Below are positions 1 to 6,876 of a DNA stretch of 12,716 nt, one piece after another (positions within the stretch are counted from its first letter, which is position 1; each line of letters begins with the position of its first letter). The position numbers and the translations under genes were made by a program. Location of the stretch: NCBI GenBank assembly GCA_964431205.1, contig CAYSIX010000112.1, forward strand, positions 1 to 12,716, in the 5' to 3' direction. The stretch is from CAYSIX01 sp964431205. GTDB lineage: Bacteria; Planctomycetota; Phycisphaerae; Phycisphaerales; Phycisphaeraceae. The notes below the pieces were generated by a model, which saw nothing but the letters and a program-made list of their open reading frames with translations, did no database searches and had not been told where the DNA came from.

Positions 1-357
1 GCCGACGTTCTCGATGATCAGGACGTCGAGGCGTTCGAGCTCGAGCTGGTCGGCGGCGTTGCGGACCTGGTGGGCCTCGAGGTGACAGGCCTTGCCGGTG
101 TTGATCTGGACGACGTGAGGCGTCCACCGTGCGAGGCGGTCGGCATCGCGGGTGGTGGCCAGGTCGCCGACGAGCACGCCGATGGCGCAGTCGTGGCGCA
201 GCCGGCGGAGCGTGGCCTCGAGCAGGGCGGTCTTCCCGCAGCCGGGGGCGCCGATCAGGTCGATGGTGAACAGGCCGGCATCGTGAAATCGCCGACGGTT
301 GGCGGCGGCGACGTCGTCGTTGAGCTTGAGCACGTTTTCTACGACTTTGACTTTCAT
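1..357 (-). CDS. hypB: Hydrogenase nickel-incorporation GTPase HypB (partial, C-terminus outside window)
   Basis: HypB is a SIMIBI-class GTPase that works with HypA to insert nickel into the [NiFe] hydrogenase large subunit. Only the first 119 codons are present; the gene continues past base 1. Visible are the P-loop GAPGCGKT at about residues 39-46, the family segment INTGKACHLEA, whose Cys-His pair is the G-domain metal site, and IIENVG at the cut edge. The N-terminus starts directly with MKVKVVENVL. It lacks both the CxxCGC nickel motif seen in E. coli HypB and a His-rich stretch, so it is the short form of the protein. The ATG at 357 overlaps the hypA stop (ATGA) and is preceded by GGAAGGT, which fixes the start. 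It is the last visible gene of the hydrogenase operon. Identification is firm; the C-terminal half cannot be judged. Confidence 0.95.
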   Translation of the reverse strand, partial: MKVKVVENVLKLNDDVAAANRRRFHDAGLFTIDLIGAPGCGKTALLEATLRRLRHDCAIGVLVGDLATTRDADRLARWTPHVVQINTGKACHLEAHQVRNAADQLELERLDVLIIENVG

Positions 358-755
358 CGTACACCTTCCGGGGCTGGGGTCGTGTCGCGGCCGGCGGTTG
401 CCTCTTCGTCGCCCGCGAGGTCATCGATCAGGTCAATAGCGGTCAGGATCAGGGCGTCGTCCCCTTCGCGATCGGGGTCGGCGTGGCCGCAGGCGCAGGA
501 TTCGAGCGGGTCGTCGCTCTGCCATCGGCGGCCGCACACCGGGCAGGTCATGGTCCAGGGCAGAATGGTCAGCTCGAGCGAGGCGCCGTCACAGAAGGCG
601 CCCGTGGTGGCGGCAAGCCAGGCCCACCGCATGGCGTCGGGGTCGATGGCCTGGAACGGCCCGGCCCGGACGTGCACGCGGCGCACGGTCGCGGCCGGCG
701 GGACGTGCCGCCGAACCAGCCCCAGCAGTGATTGGGCCAGCGACAGCTCATGCAT
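354..755 (-). CDS. hypA: Hydrogenase nickel metallochaperone HypA
   Basis: HypA binds nickel through its N-terminal Met-His-Glu and delivers it with HypB to the hydrogenase large subunit. The 133-residue protein begins MHELSLAQSL, with the conserved MHE, and has a zinc domain at about residues 71-91. The first half of the zinc site is a normal CPVCG (C71, C74). The second is SCACGH (C87, C89), a CxC where the family has CxxC, so one knuckle is a residue short. The C-terminus is about 15-20 residues longer than in common HypA proteins and ends in an acidic then Thr/Pro-rich tail. The start at 755 overlaps the protease gene by 8 nt and has GGAG upstream; the stop overlaps the hypB start. The family call is secure; whether the altered knuckle binds zinc normally is unknown. 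Confidence 0.94.
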   Translation of the reverse strand: MHELSLAQSLLGLVRRHVPPAATVRRVHVRAGPFQAIDPDAMRWAWLAATTGAFCDGASLELTILPWTMTCPVCGRRWQSDDPLESCACGHADPDREGDDALILTAIDLIDDLAGDEEATAGRDTTPAPEGVR

Positions 756-1266
756 GACAGAGCTCCGTGCGGGCCTTTCGATCTCGATTCATGAAGTCGA
801 TCAGGCGTTGTGCGGCGGCCGATGCCAGGGCGCGGACGGCGGGGGTCGCCGGCCGGCCGAGCGCTACGGTCGTGACCGGCGCGGCGATCAGGCGCACCAC
901 CGGCGGGAGCATGCCCAGCCGCCGCGCCAGCTCGAGCTGGTCGGCGATCGACAGGCCGTGCGTGCTCAGGGCGTCGTCGTGCACCAGCGCCGGTCGTTCG
1001 GGATCGAAGAAGTCCACGTCGATGAGGTGGTTGGCGTCGGCGTCGTCGTCGGTTGGAGCATCAACTCGTGCGGCGTCCACGAGCAGCAGCACCCGTTGAC
1101 CGGGCAGGTGATCGAGCAGGGCGGCGGGGCGCATGCCCAGCTCGACGAGCGTGGCCGGCAGCGGCGGCTCGCGACGCATCGCCTCGGCGACGAGGGAGCC
1201 GAACGCGTCGTCGCCGCGCATCGCGTTGCCGCAGCAGGCGATCAGGATGTCGGGCGGCTCAGTCAT
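748..1266 (-). CDS. [NiFe] hydrogenase maturation endopeptidase (HycI/HybD/HoxW family)
   Basis: This protease removes the C-terminal extension of the hydrogenase large subunit after nickel insertion, letting the active site close. The 172-residue protein has the family N-terminus ILIACCGNAMRGDDAFG (GNxxxxDD, residues 13-20), a hydrophobic strand ending LLLVDAARV (D64) and STHGLS (H103). D20, D64 and H103 line up with the nickel-sensing E16, D62 and H93 of E. coli HybD, with Asp replacing Glu at the first position. The gene sits directly downstream of hyhL, with an 8-nt overlap, and overlaps hypA by 8 nt. The obvious substrate is HyhL, which still carries a cleavable tail. I see no strong ribosome site before the ATG at 1266, so translation is probably coupled to hyhL. 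A specific symbol (hycI, hoxW, hyaD) cannot be chosen from sequence alone. Confidence 0.93.
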   Translation of the reverse strand: MTEPPDILIACCGNAMRGDDAFGSLVAEAMRREPPLPATLVELGMRPAALLDHLPGQRVLLLVDAARVDAPTDDDADANHLIDVDFFDPERPALVHDDALSTHGLSIADQLELARRLGMLPPVVRLIAAPVTTVALGRPATPAVRALASAAAQRLIDFMNRDRKARTELCHA

Positions 1267-2650
1267 GGATGCTCAGCGGATCTCGGCGTGGTCGCGTCGG
1301 GCGTTTCCCGCTGACCCACGTTCGACGGAAGTCCAGAAAGTGGACGGAGCAACTGATGCAGGGGTCGTAGTTGCGGATCAGGTGTTCGCAGCGGAGGGCG
1401 GCGTCCTCGTCGGACAGATCGGTGATCTGCCGGGCCAGCGCGAGCAGGTCCTGCTCGATGGTCATCTGGTTCTGGCTGGTGGGCGGGACGATGCGTGCGT
1501 CGGTGATGGTGCCGCGGTCGTCGGTGCGGTAGTGATGCCAGCAGATGCCGCGGGGCGCTTCGGTGCCGTGGGCGCCCTCGCCGGCGCGTGCGGTGATGGC
1601 GATGCGGGGTTCGGCGTCGGCCGGGGTGTGGGCGTAGCGCTCGAGGATGTCGGCGGCGAGCGCGAGCGCGTGGACGGTTTCGATCGCACGGGCGGGCAGG
1701 CTGAGGAAGTTGTTCCGCCACGGGACATTGGCCTGGACCGCGTCGCACACGCGTGGCAGCAGCTCCGCGGCGCGGGGGTGCAACCGCTCGTGGTTGAGGT
1801 TCAAGCGCGCCAGCGGGCCGACCAGGTACGCGCCGCGGGCCCGGATCACCGCGTGCAGCGCGGTCGAGTGTTCGACGTGGCGCTCTTCGATGGCGTCGAG
1901 AAACTCCTCCTGTGCGATGTCCAGACCCTTGTTGGTGCGGATGCGTCCAAGGTTCATCGGGTACTCGTCGTCGGTCGTGAGCGAAAGGAACTCGTAATCG
2001 CGTTCGAGGTCGGGGTAGGTCACGTGCTCGGCGAGGAACAGCGTCAGCTCGGCCATGGCGTCGAGGCAGGCGCGGACCTCGGGGATCAGTGCGGCGGCGC
2101 GGTCGCGGTCGGGAAGGCGGTAGAACCCGCCGACGCAGATGCCGACCGGGTGCACCGCTCGCCCGCCCAGCAGCGCCACCAGCTCGTTGCCCAGCTTCTT
2201 GATCCGAAGCGCCCGCCGGACGATCGGCCCGTGGTCGGAGGCCATCGAGATCGCGCTCTCGTAGCCGAGGAAGTCCGGCAGGTGGAGCATGAACATGTGC
2301 AGCACGTGGCTCTCGATCCACTCGCCGCAGTAGACGAGGTTGCGCAGGGTACGGATCGTTGGGTTGATCGCGTCAAATACGCCCATCGCCTTCTCGAGGG
2401 CGTGACAGGAGCTCATCTGGTAGGCGATGGGGCAGATGCCGCAGATGCGCGCGGTGATGTCGGGGACCTCGCGGAAGTCGCGGCCACGGAGAAAGGCCTC
2501 GTAGAAGCGAGGCGGCTCGTAGATCTGGAGCTGGACGCGTTCGACGTCGCGGCCGCGCATGACCAGGTGCAGGGCGCCCTCGCCCTCGACGCGGGCCAGG
2601 GCCCCGACGCGGATGGTCCGGGTGCCGTCATCGTTCTTCGAGGCGCTCAT
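1259..2650 (-). CDS. hyhL: Group 3b-type [NiFe] hydrogenase large (alpha) subunit
   Basis: This catalytic subunit holds the Ni-Fe(CN)2CO centre where H2 is cleaved or formed. The 463-residue protein shows ARVEGEGAL near the N-terminus (E22 region, proton path) and the first metal-binding pair in RICGICPIAYQM (C70, C73). The second pair is in DPCISCSVH (C431, C434, H437). The Tyr four residues after the first pair, where group 1 enzymes have His, is to my knowledge typical of the sulfhydrogenase/3b branch. Everything after H437, a basic 26-residue peptide ending PLSIHD, is the expected cleavable extension and matches the protease gene just downstream. The start at 2650 overlaps hyhS by 23 nt, without a clear ribosome site, suggesting coupled translation. 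Order B-G-S-L and the partner subunits support group 3b (NADP-linked, cytoplasmic) over 3a, 3c or 3d. Confidence 0.96.
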   Translation of the reverse strand: MSASKNDDGTRTIRVGALARVEGEGALHLVMRGRDVERVQLQIYEPPRFYEAFLRGRDFREVPDITARICGICPIAYQMSSCHALEKAMGVFDAINPTIRTLRNLVYCGEWIESHVLHMFMLHLPDFLGYESAISMASDHGPIVRRALRIKKLGNELVALLGGRAVHPVGICVGGFYRLPDRDRAAALIPEVRACLDAMAELTLFLAEHVTYPDLERDYEFLSLTTDDEYPMNLGRIRTNKGLDIAQEEFLDAIEERHVEHSTALHAVIRARGAYLVGPLARLNLNHERLHPRAAELLPRVCDAVQANVPWRNNFLSLPARAIETVHALALAADILERYAHTPADAEPRIAITARAGEGAHGTEAPRGICWHHYRTDDRGTITDARIVPPTSQNQMTIEQDLLALARQITDLSDEDAALRCEHLIRNYDPCISCSVHFLDFRRTWVSGKRPTRPRRDPLSIHD

Positions 2651-3437
2651 AGTGATCGCTCGCTTGTTTGAAGGGTTCGAGGTATCCGTTGAAGTTGCGC
2701 AGCATGAGCTTCATGTCGCGCGGGGAACGATGCTGCTTCTTGAGGAACCAGGCGCCGAGGGAGCGGGTGTTCGGCTGCTCCATGGGCCCGAAGCAGCCGT
2801 AGCAGGCGCGGTTGCATCCGGGGCACAGGGCGCCGCAGCCGGCGTTGGTGATCGGGCCGAGGCAGGGCTCGCCGCGGCAGACCATGACGCACGGGTGGCC
2901 CCGCCGCTTGCACTCGACGCAGACCGAGTGCGCGGGGATGTTGGGCCGACGCCCGGCGAGCAACGCGGTCACCAGCTCGAGCAGTTGATCCTGATTCACC
3001 GGGCAGCCGCGCAGCTCGAAGTCCACGAAGACGTGTGCGGCGATGGGCGTGGCGGTGTCCAGCGTGGCGATGTACTCGGGCCGGGCGTAGACGTATCGGC
3101 AGTAGTCGGCGGCGTCGGCCCAGTTGCGCAGGGCCTGGATCCCGCCCGACGTCGCGCACGCGCCGATCGCCACGAGGTACCGGCAGTCGCGGCGGACCTG
3201 GTGAATCCGCTTGGCCTCCTCGGGCGTCGAGATGCTCCCCTCGACCATGCCGATGTCGTACGGCGGGGGCAGGACCCGACGCCGCGCCTCGAGGAAGTAG
3301 GCGATCTCCACCGCGCCCACCAGGTCGAGCAACTGGTCTTCCAGGTTGAGCAGGGAGAGCTGGCACCCGTCACAACTGGAGAACTTGTATACGGCCAGCC
3401 TGGGCTTCGGCGGGTTGGTCGGGTCGTGCTCGGGCAT
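2628..3437 (-). CDS. hyhS: Group 3b-type [NiFe] hydrogenase small (delta) subunit, iron-sulfur
   Basis: The small subunit relays electrons from the NiFe site through Fe-S clusters. In this 269-residue protein the proximal [4Fe-4S] ligands are visible as SSCDGCQLS (C22, C25), GACATSGG (C94) and RGCPVNQDQ (C145). A Cys-rich C-terminal part (C173, C176, C183, C187, C192, C201, C205, C208, C212, C215) is enough for two further clusters. There is no twin-arginine signal or membrane helix, so the enzyme should be cytoplasmic. An in-frame open extension reaches 3860, but the ATG at 3437 is preceded by AGGAGA at good spacing and lies 2 nt after the hyhG stop, which decides the start. It is followed directly by hyhL, overlapping 23 nt. 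It resembles the delta subunit of sulfhydrogenase and, more distantly, F420-reducing FrhG. Confidence 0.95.
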   Translation of the reverse strand: MPEHDPTNPPKPRLAVYKFSSCDGCQLSLLNLEDQLLDLVGAVEIAYFLEARRRVLPPPYDIGMVEGSISTPEEAKRIHQVRRDCRYLVAIGACATSGGIQALRNWADAADYCRYVYARPEYIATLDTATPIAAHVFVDFELRGCPVNQDQLLELVTALLAGRRPNIPAHSVCVECKRRGHPCVMVCRGEPCLGPITNAGCGALCPGCNRACYGCFGPMEQPNTRSLGAWFLKKQHRSPRDMKLMLRNFNGYLEPFKQASDHYERLEER

Positions 3438-3439
3438 GG

Positions 3440-4336
3440 CTAGATCTCCTCTTTCGCGAAGATGTCCGCGATGTCGTCGAACCGGAACACGGGCCCGTCC
3501 GTGCAGACGAACATCGCGCCGTACTGGCAGTGCCCGCAGCGGCCGAAGCCGCAGTTCATGTTCCGCTCCAGGCTCACGTACACCCGCGATGCCGGCACGT
3601 GCAGTTGCAGGAAGCTCCAGGCGCCGACGCGGTTGAGGATCCGCGGCCCGCAGACCATGACCACGGATCGTTCGGCCTCGACCTTCACGCGCTTGAGCAG
3701 GTTGGTCACCACGCCGACGGGCCCCGCCCAGTCGGCGCTGGCGTTGTCCACGGTCACGAGCACGTCGATGTTCGGGTCGTCGGTCCACTGCTCGAGCTCG
3801 TGGACGAAGACGCGGTCGTCGGGCGTGCGGCAGCCGAACAGCAGGATGACGCGTCGGCACAGCTCACGGTGGCGCAGCAGCCAGTAGATCATGGGGCGCA
3901 GCGGCGCCAGCCCGATCCCGCCGCTCATCATGACCACGTCCCGGCCGGCGACGGCGTCGGTGGGCCAGCCGACGCCGAACGGTCCCCGCAGCCCGATCAC
4001 GCCGCCCTCACCGGCGTTGAGGATCGCTCGCGTCACCGAGCCGACGACGCGGATGGTGTGCGAGAGCGTCTCGGTCTGGTCGGGGTTGGAGCTGATAGAG
4101 ATCGCTGCCTCGCCGACGCCGGGCACGTAGAGCATGTTGAACTGACCGGGCGACCAGCGGTAGGCGCGGCGGATTTCCGGATCCACGATCTGTAGATCAA
4201 ACGTGTAGGTGTTGAAGTTCTCGCGGGTGACGCGCACCAGCCGGGTGGGCACGGGCAGCCACGTGTCCATGCCGCAGACCGGCGCGGCGCGGTCGGTGGT
4301 GGCAACGCTGGTCTCGGTATCGATCGGTGCGGTCAT
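3440..4336 (-). CDS. hyhG: Group 3b-type hydrogenase gamma subunit, FAD/NAD(P)-binding oxidoreductase with [2Fe-2S]
   Basis: This diaphorase-type subunit moves electrons between the hydrogenase clusters and NAD(P)(H). The 298-residue protein has a ferredoxin-reductase fold. The FAD-binding part includes WSPGQFNMLYVPG and EAAISISS, and the nucleotide-binding part has GGIGLAPLRPMIYWLL, FGCRTPDDR and a late CGPRIL. The C-terminal [2Fe-2S] site is C262-x4-C267-x2-C270-x7-C278, the arrangement of PyrK / dihydroorotate dehydrogenase electron-transfer subunits and sulfhydrogenase gamma. The open frame continues upstream to 5683, but that part lies antisense to nothing real and overlaps hyhB in another frame. 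The ATG at 4336 forms an ATGA overlap with the hyhB stop and has GGAG about 9 nt upstream. NADP preference is inferred from the subgroup, not seen in the sequence. Confidence 0.94.
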   Translation of the reverse strand: MTAPIDTETSVATTDRAAPVCGMDTWLPVPTRLVRVTRENFNTYTFDLQIVDPEIRRAYRWSPGQFNMLYVPGVGEAAISISSNPDQTETLSHTIRVVGSVTRAILNAGEGGVIGLRGPFGVGWPTDAVAGRDVVMMSGGIGLAPLRPMIYWLLRHRELCRRVILLFGCRTPDDRVFVHELEQWTDDPNIDVLVTVDNASADWAGPVGVVTNLLKRVKVEAERSVVMVCGPRILNRVGAWSFLQLHVPASRVYVSLERNMNCGFGRCGHCQYGAMFVCTDGPVFRFDDIADIFAKEEI

Positions 4337-5565
4337 GGGTGCAGCTCCATCTCTTCGGCGATCGAGGGGCGGGGCAGGCCGGTGACGGTGGACTCGGCGG
4401 ATCGCTCGGACTTGCGGATGGCGGCGAGCTCCTCGGTCAGGTCGATGCCGACGGGGCACCACGTGATGCAGCGTCCACAGCCAACGCAGCCCGAGCAACC
4501 GAACTGGTCCCACCACGTGCCGACCTTGTGCCGCAGCCAGTGGCGGTACCGCGCACGGATTGAGTTGCGCGCGGGCCCCGCGGTCGTGTAGCTGAACTGG
4601 TGGGTGTAGCAGGACTCCCACTGGCGGGTGCGCGTGACGTCCCCGGTGGCCAGGTCGTTCGAGTCCGTCACGGTGGAGCAGAAGCAGGTCGGGCAGACCA
4701 TGGTGCAGTTGCCGCAGGAGAGGCATCGATGCGCGACCTGGTCCCAGCGCGGGTGCTCGATCGTGCGATCCATCAGGTCCTTGACGCCGTGTGTGTCGAA
4801 CGTGCGACCCATGCACTCCCCGGCCCGCAGCAGGCGCAGCTCCTCCAGCTCCATCTCGGCGTCGGTCGGCTCGCGCACGGGCAAACGCCGCAGCAGCTCC
4901 CGACCGCGATCGCTGCCAACCCGCATCAGGAATCCGGTCCGCAGCTCGGTCATCGCCAGGTCGTATCGGTGGCGGTCGTTGACGACCGGGCCGGTCTCCC
5001 AGCTCGCGCAGAAGCACGTCCCACCGGGGCGCGTGCAGTTGACCGCGATCAGCAGCGAACGCTCCCGCGCCTGACCGTAGTACGTCTCGGTTTCGCAGCG
5101 GAAGGTCTGTTGCTGCGCTTCGACGCCGAACACGCGGTCCTGCACGGCGATCGCCGTCAGCTCGCACGGGCGCAGTCCGATGAACGCGTACCGCGGTGGC
5201 TCGGGCGGCCGTTGCGTGACCTCGAACCGCTCGCCGTGGATCCGAAGCGTGAACAGCTCCTGCCGGGGCGGGAAGAAGAAACGCTTGGGGCTGTCGTGAC
5301 CGACGACGTAGCCGTCGAAGATCATGCCGGGATCGCCGTCCTCGAGTCGGTAACGGCCCGGGCTCTGGCGATCGCGCACGCCACGGGCGATCTCGCTCGC
5401 CGCCTCGATCGGCCGCAGCACGATGACACCGTCGCGGCAGACCGGCGCAATGACCTGATAGCCCTGGGACTTCAGGACGCCGACGAGGTCGTCGAGCGAC
5501 TCCTTCGGCAGGCAGAAGCGGTCGTCGGTGGTCCGCGGGTCGTGTGGTTGACTGTGCGTGGGCAT
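4333..5565 (-). CDS. hyhB: Group 3b-type hydrogenase beta subunit, 4Fe-4S dicluster protein
   Basis: This electron-transfer subunit bridges the NiFe dimer and the flavin subunit in Pyrococcus-type sulfhydrogenases; it is related to AsrA of anaerobic sulfite reductase. The 410-residue protein has a long N-terminal domain with RYAFIGLRPCELTAIAVQDR and two C-terminal [4Fe-4S] motifs. These are CLSCGNCTMVCPTCFC (C281, C284, C287, C291, plus C294 and C296) and CVGCGRCITWCPVGID (C360, C363, C366, C370). Further cysteines at C319 and C357 sit close by. The start at 5565 lies 3 nt after the stop of the small membrane gene, with GGAG within that gene's end; the stop overlaps the hyhG start as ATGA. 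Sulfur-reducing activity is known for archaeal relatives but cannot be inferred here. The family call is strong. Confidence 0.93.
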   Translation of the reverse strand: MPTHSQPHDPRTTDDRFCLPKESLDDLVGVLKSQGYQVIAPVCRDGVIVLRPIEAASEIARGVRDRQSPGRYRLEDGDPGMIFDGYVVGHDSPKRFFFPPRQELFTLRIHGERFEVTQRPPEPPRYAFIGLRPCELTAIAVQDRVFGVEAQQQTFRCETETYYGQARERSLLIAVNCTRPGGTCFCASWETGPVVNDRHRYDLAMTELRTGFLMRVGSDRGRELLRRLPVREPTDAEMELEELRLLRAGECMGRTFDTHGVKDLMDRTIEHPRWDQVAHRCLSCGNCTMVCPTCFCSTVTDSNDLATGDVTRTRQWESCYTHQFSYTTAGPARNSIRARYRHWLRHKVGTWWDQFGCSGCVGCGRCITWCPVGIDLTEELAAIRKSERSAESTVTGLPRPSIAEEMELHP

Positions 5566-5568
5566 GGC

Positions 5569-5778
5569 TTACGGCTCCCGAGGCTTGTCGCGGTGTTCCG
5601 AGCGATGTGCGCGTGCGGCCCATAGCGCAGCCAGGGCGATGCCGCCGGTGGCGGCGCCGGCCGCGCCGACGATGGCGATCCACAGCAGCACGTGCGGCCA
5701 GGAGACGCCGGCCGCCGAGTGAATCGGCGTGCAGTGGCCGAGCGATGTGAGCGACGTGGCAAGCGGGTGAGCGATCAT
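5569..5778 (-). CDS. Small single-span membrane protein of unknown function in the hydrogenase operon
   Basis: I do not recognise this 69-residue protein. Residues 1-27 are polar to mildly hydrophobic with one Cys (C16) and three His (H4, H15, H20). Residues about 28-55 form one strongly hydrophobic Gly/Ala-rich helix (WPHVLLWIAIVGAAGAATG and onward to AALWAA). The last 14 residues are charged (RAHRSEHRDKPREP). By the positive-inside rule the basic C-terminus should be cytoplasmic. A good ribosome site (AAAGGAG, about 9 nt before the ATG at 5778), a 24-bp gap after hypE and a 3-bp gap before hyhB support a real gene in the operon. It may be a membrane tether or a small accessory peptide for the hydrogenase; neither role is shown. 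It is not a known Hyp factor or a b-type cytochrome subunit. Confidence 0.72.
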   Translation of the reverse strand: MIAHPLATSLTSLGHCTPIHSAAGVSWPHVLLWIAIVGAAGAATGGIALAALWAARAHRSEHRDKPREP

Positions 5779-5802
5779 GGTATCCGACTCCTTTGAAATC
5801 CG

Positions 5803-6876
5803 TCAGCAGATACGGGGCAGTTGCTCGCCGTAGGGTTTTTGCACGATGCGGCGGCCGCCGATGCCGGTGTGCAGCTCGCAGAGGCCGTCACGCACCACGC
5901 CGACCGTGCCGATGATGCTCGCCTCGGGCCCCCCGCCCACGTCGCCCGATTCCTGAAGCACGGCCAGGGCGCGCGAGGCGGCCTCGCGGCGGACGACCAT
6001 GACGACCTTGCCCTCGTTGGCGACCTCGAGCGGGTCGAGCCCAAGCATGTCGGCGGCATGGCGCGTCTGTGGGCTGATCGGGATGGCGTCCTCGTGGAGG
6101 GTCACGTGCCGGCCGGTCAGACGCGCCAGGTCCGAGACGACGCCGGCCAGGCCGCTGCGCGTCGGGTCGCGCATCCACACCAGCCCGTCACCCAGGCGCT
6201 GCATGCACCGGTGGATCAGGTGGTTGAGCGGCTGCGCGTCCGACCGCAGGGCGCTGTGCACGTCGGGCATCTCGCGGGCGAGCATGATCGCCAGGCCGTG
6301 CTCACCGATCGGCCCGTTGATCAGCAGCACGTCGCCCGGGCGAACCCGCTCGATCTGGACCGACGACGCGAACGGCACGCTGCCGACGCCGGCCGTGGTG
6401 ATGTAGAGGCCGTCGGCCTGATCGTGGCCGACGACCTTGGTGTCGCCCGTGACCACGCGGACGCCGGCCTGCTCCGCGGCGCGGGCGATCGAGTCCATGA
6501 CCGTGGCCAGGTCGGCGATGTCGAAGCCCTCGGCCAGGATCAGCGACAAGGCCAGGGCCCGGGGTTCGGCGCCGGCGACGGCCAGGTCGTTGACGGTGCC
6601 GCAGACCGCGAGCCGGCCGATGTCACCGCCCGGGAACCGCCACGGCTGGACGACGTACGCGTCGATCGTCATGGCCGGCCGATCCTGCCACGAGGGCGAG
6701 AGGATCGCCGCGTCGCCCAGCGAGCGCAGTGCCGGGTTCATCAGTCGGGGCAGGATGCAGTCGGCCAGGAGCTGATCGGTGAGCTGGCCGCCCCCGCCGT
6801 GCGCCAGCAGGAGCTGGCGCGACGGTGGCGCGGCGCGGGTGCCCGACACGGCCGAGCTGAGGGTGGCGGCGTTCAT
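5803..6876 (-). CDS. hypE: Hydrogenase maturation dehydratase HypE (thiocyanate-forming)
   Basis: HypE takes the carbamoyl group from HypF on its C-terminal cysteine and dehydrates it with ATP to a thiocyanate. This is the source of the CN ligands of the active-site iron. The 357-residue protein has the AIR-synthase/PurM fold signatures LLLAHGGGGQLT, TVNDLAVAGAEPRAL and GDTKVVG, and ends exactly in PRIC, so the carrier cysteine is C357. The open frame extends upstream to 7011 inside hypD, but the ATG at 6876 forms an ATGA overlap with the hypD stop and has GGAGGG about 8 nt upstream, so it is the start. It follows hypD and precedes the small membrane gene by 24 bp. Length and motifs are those of an ordinary, intact HypE. 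Confidence 0.96.
   Translation of the reverse strand: MNAATLSSAVSGTRAAPPSRQLLLAHGGGGQLTDQLLADCILPRLMNPALRSLGDAAILSPSWQDRPAMTIDAYVVQPWRFPGGDIGRLAVCGTVNDLAVAGAEPRALALSLILAEGFDIADLATVMDSIARAAEQAGVRVVTGDTKVVGHDQADGLYITTAGVGSVPFASSVQIERVRPGDVLLINGPIGEHGLAIMLAREMPDVHSALRSDAQPLNHLIHRCMQRLGDGLVWMRDPTRSGLAGVVSDLARLTGRHVTLHEDAIPISPQTRHAADMLGLDPLEVANEGKVVMVVRREAASRALAVLQESGDVGGGPEASIIGTVGVVRDGLCELHTGIGGRRIVQKPYGEQLPRIC

Noticed and set aside
70..2671. Long plus-strand open frames across the protease, hypA and hyhL region
   Set aside because: They are antisense to genes with clear motifs, have no recognisable domains, and are expected in GC-rich DNA with few stop codons.
3440..5683. A 747-codon frame that could be read as a large fusion ending in HyhG
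   Set aside because: Only the last 298 residues are HyhG-like. The rest overlaps hyhB in another frame, and the internal ATG at 4336 has an ATGA overlap and ribosome site.
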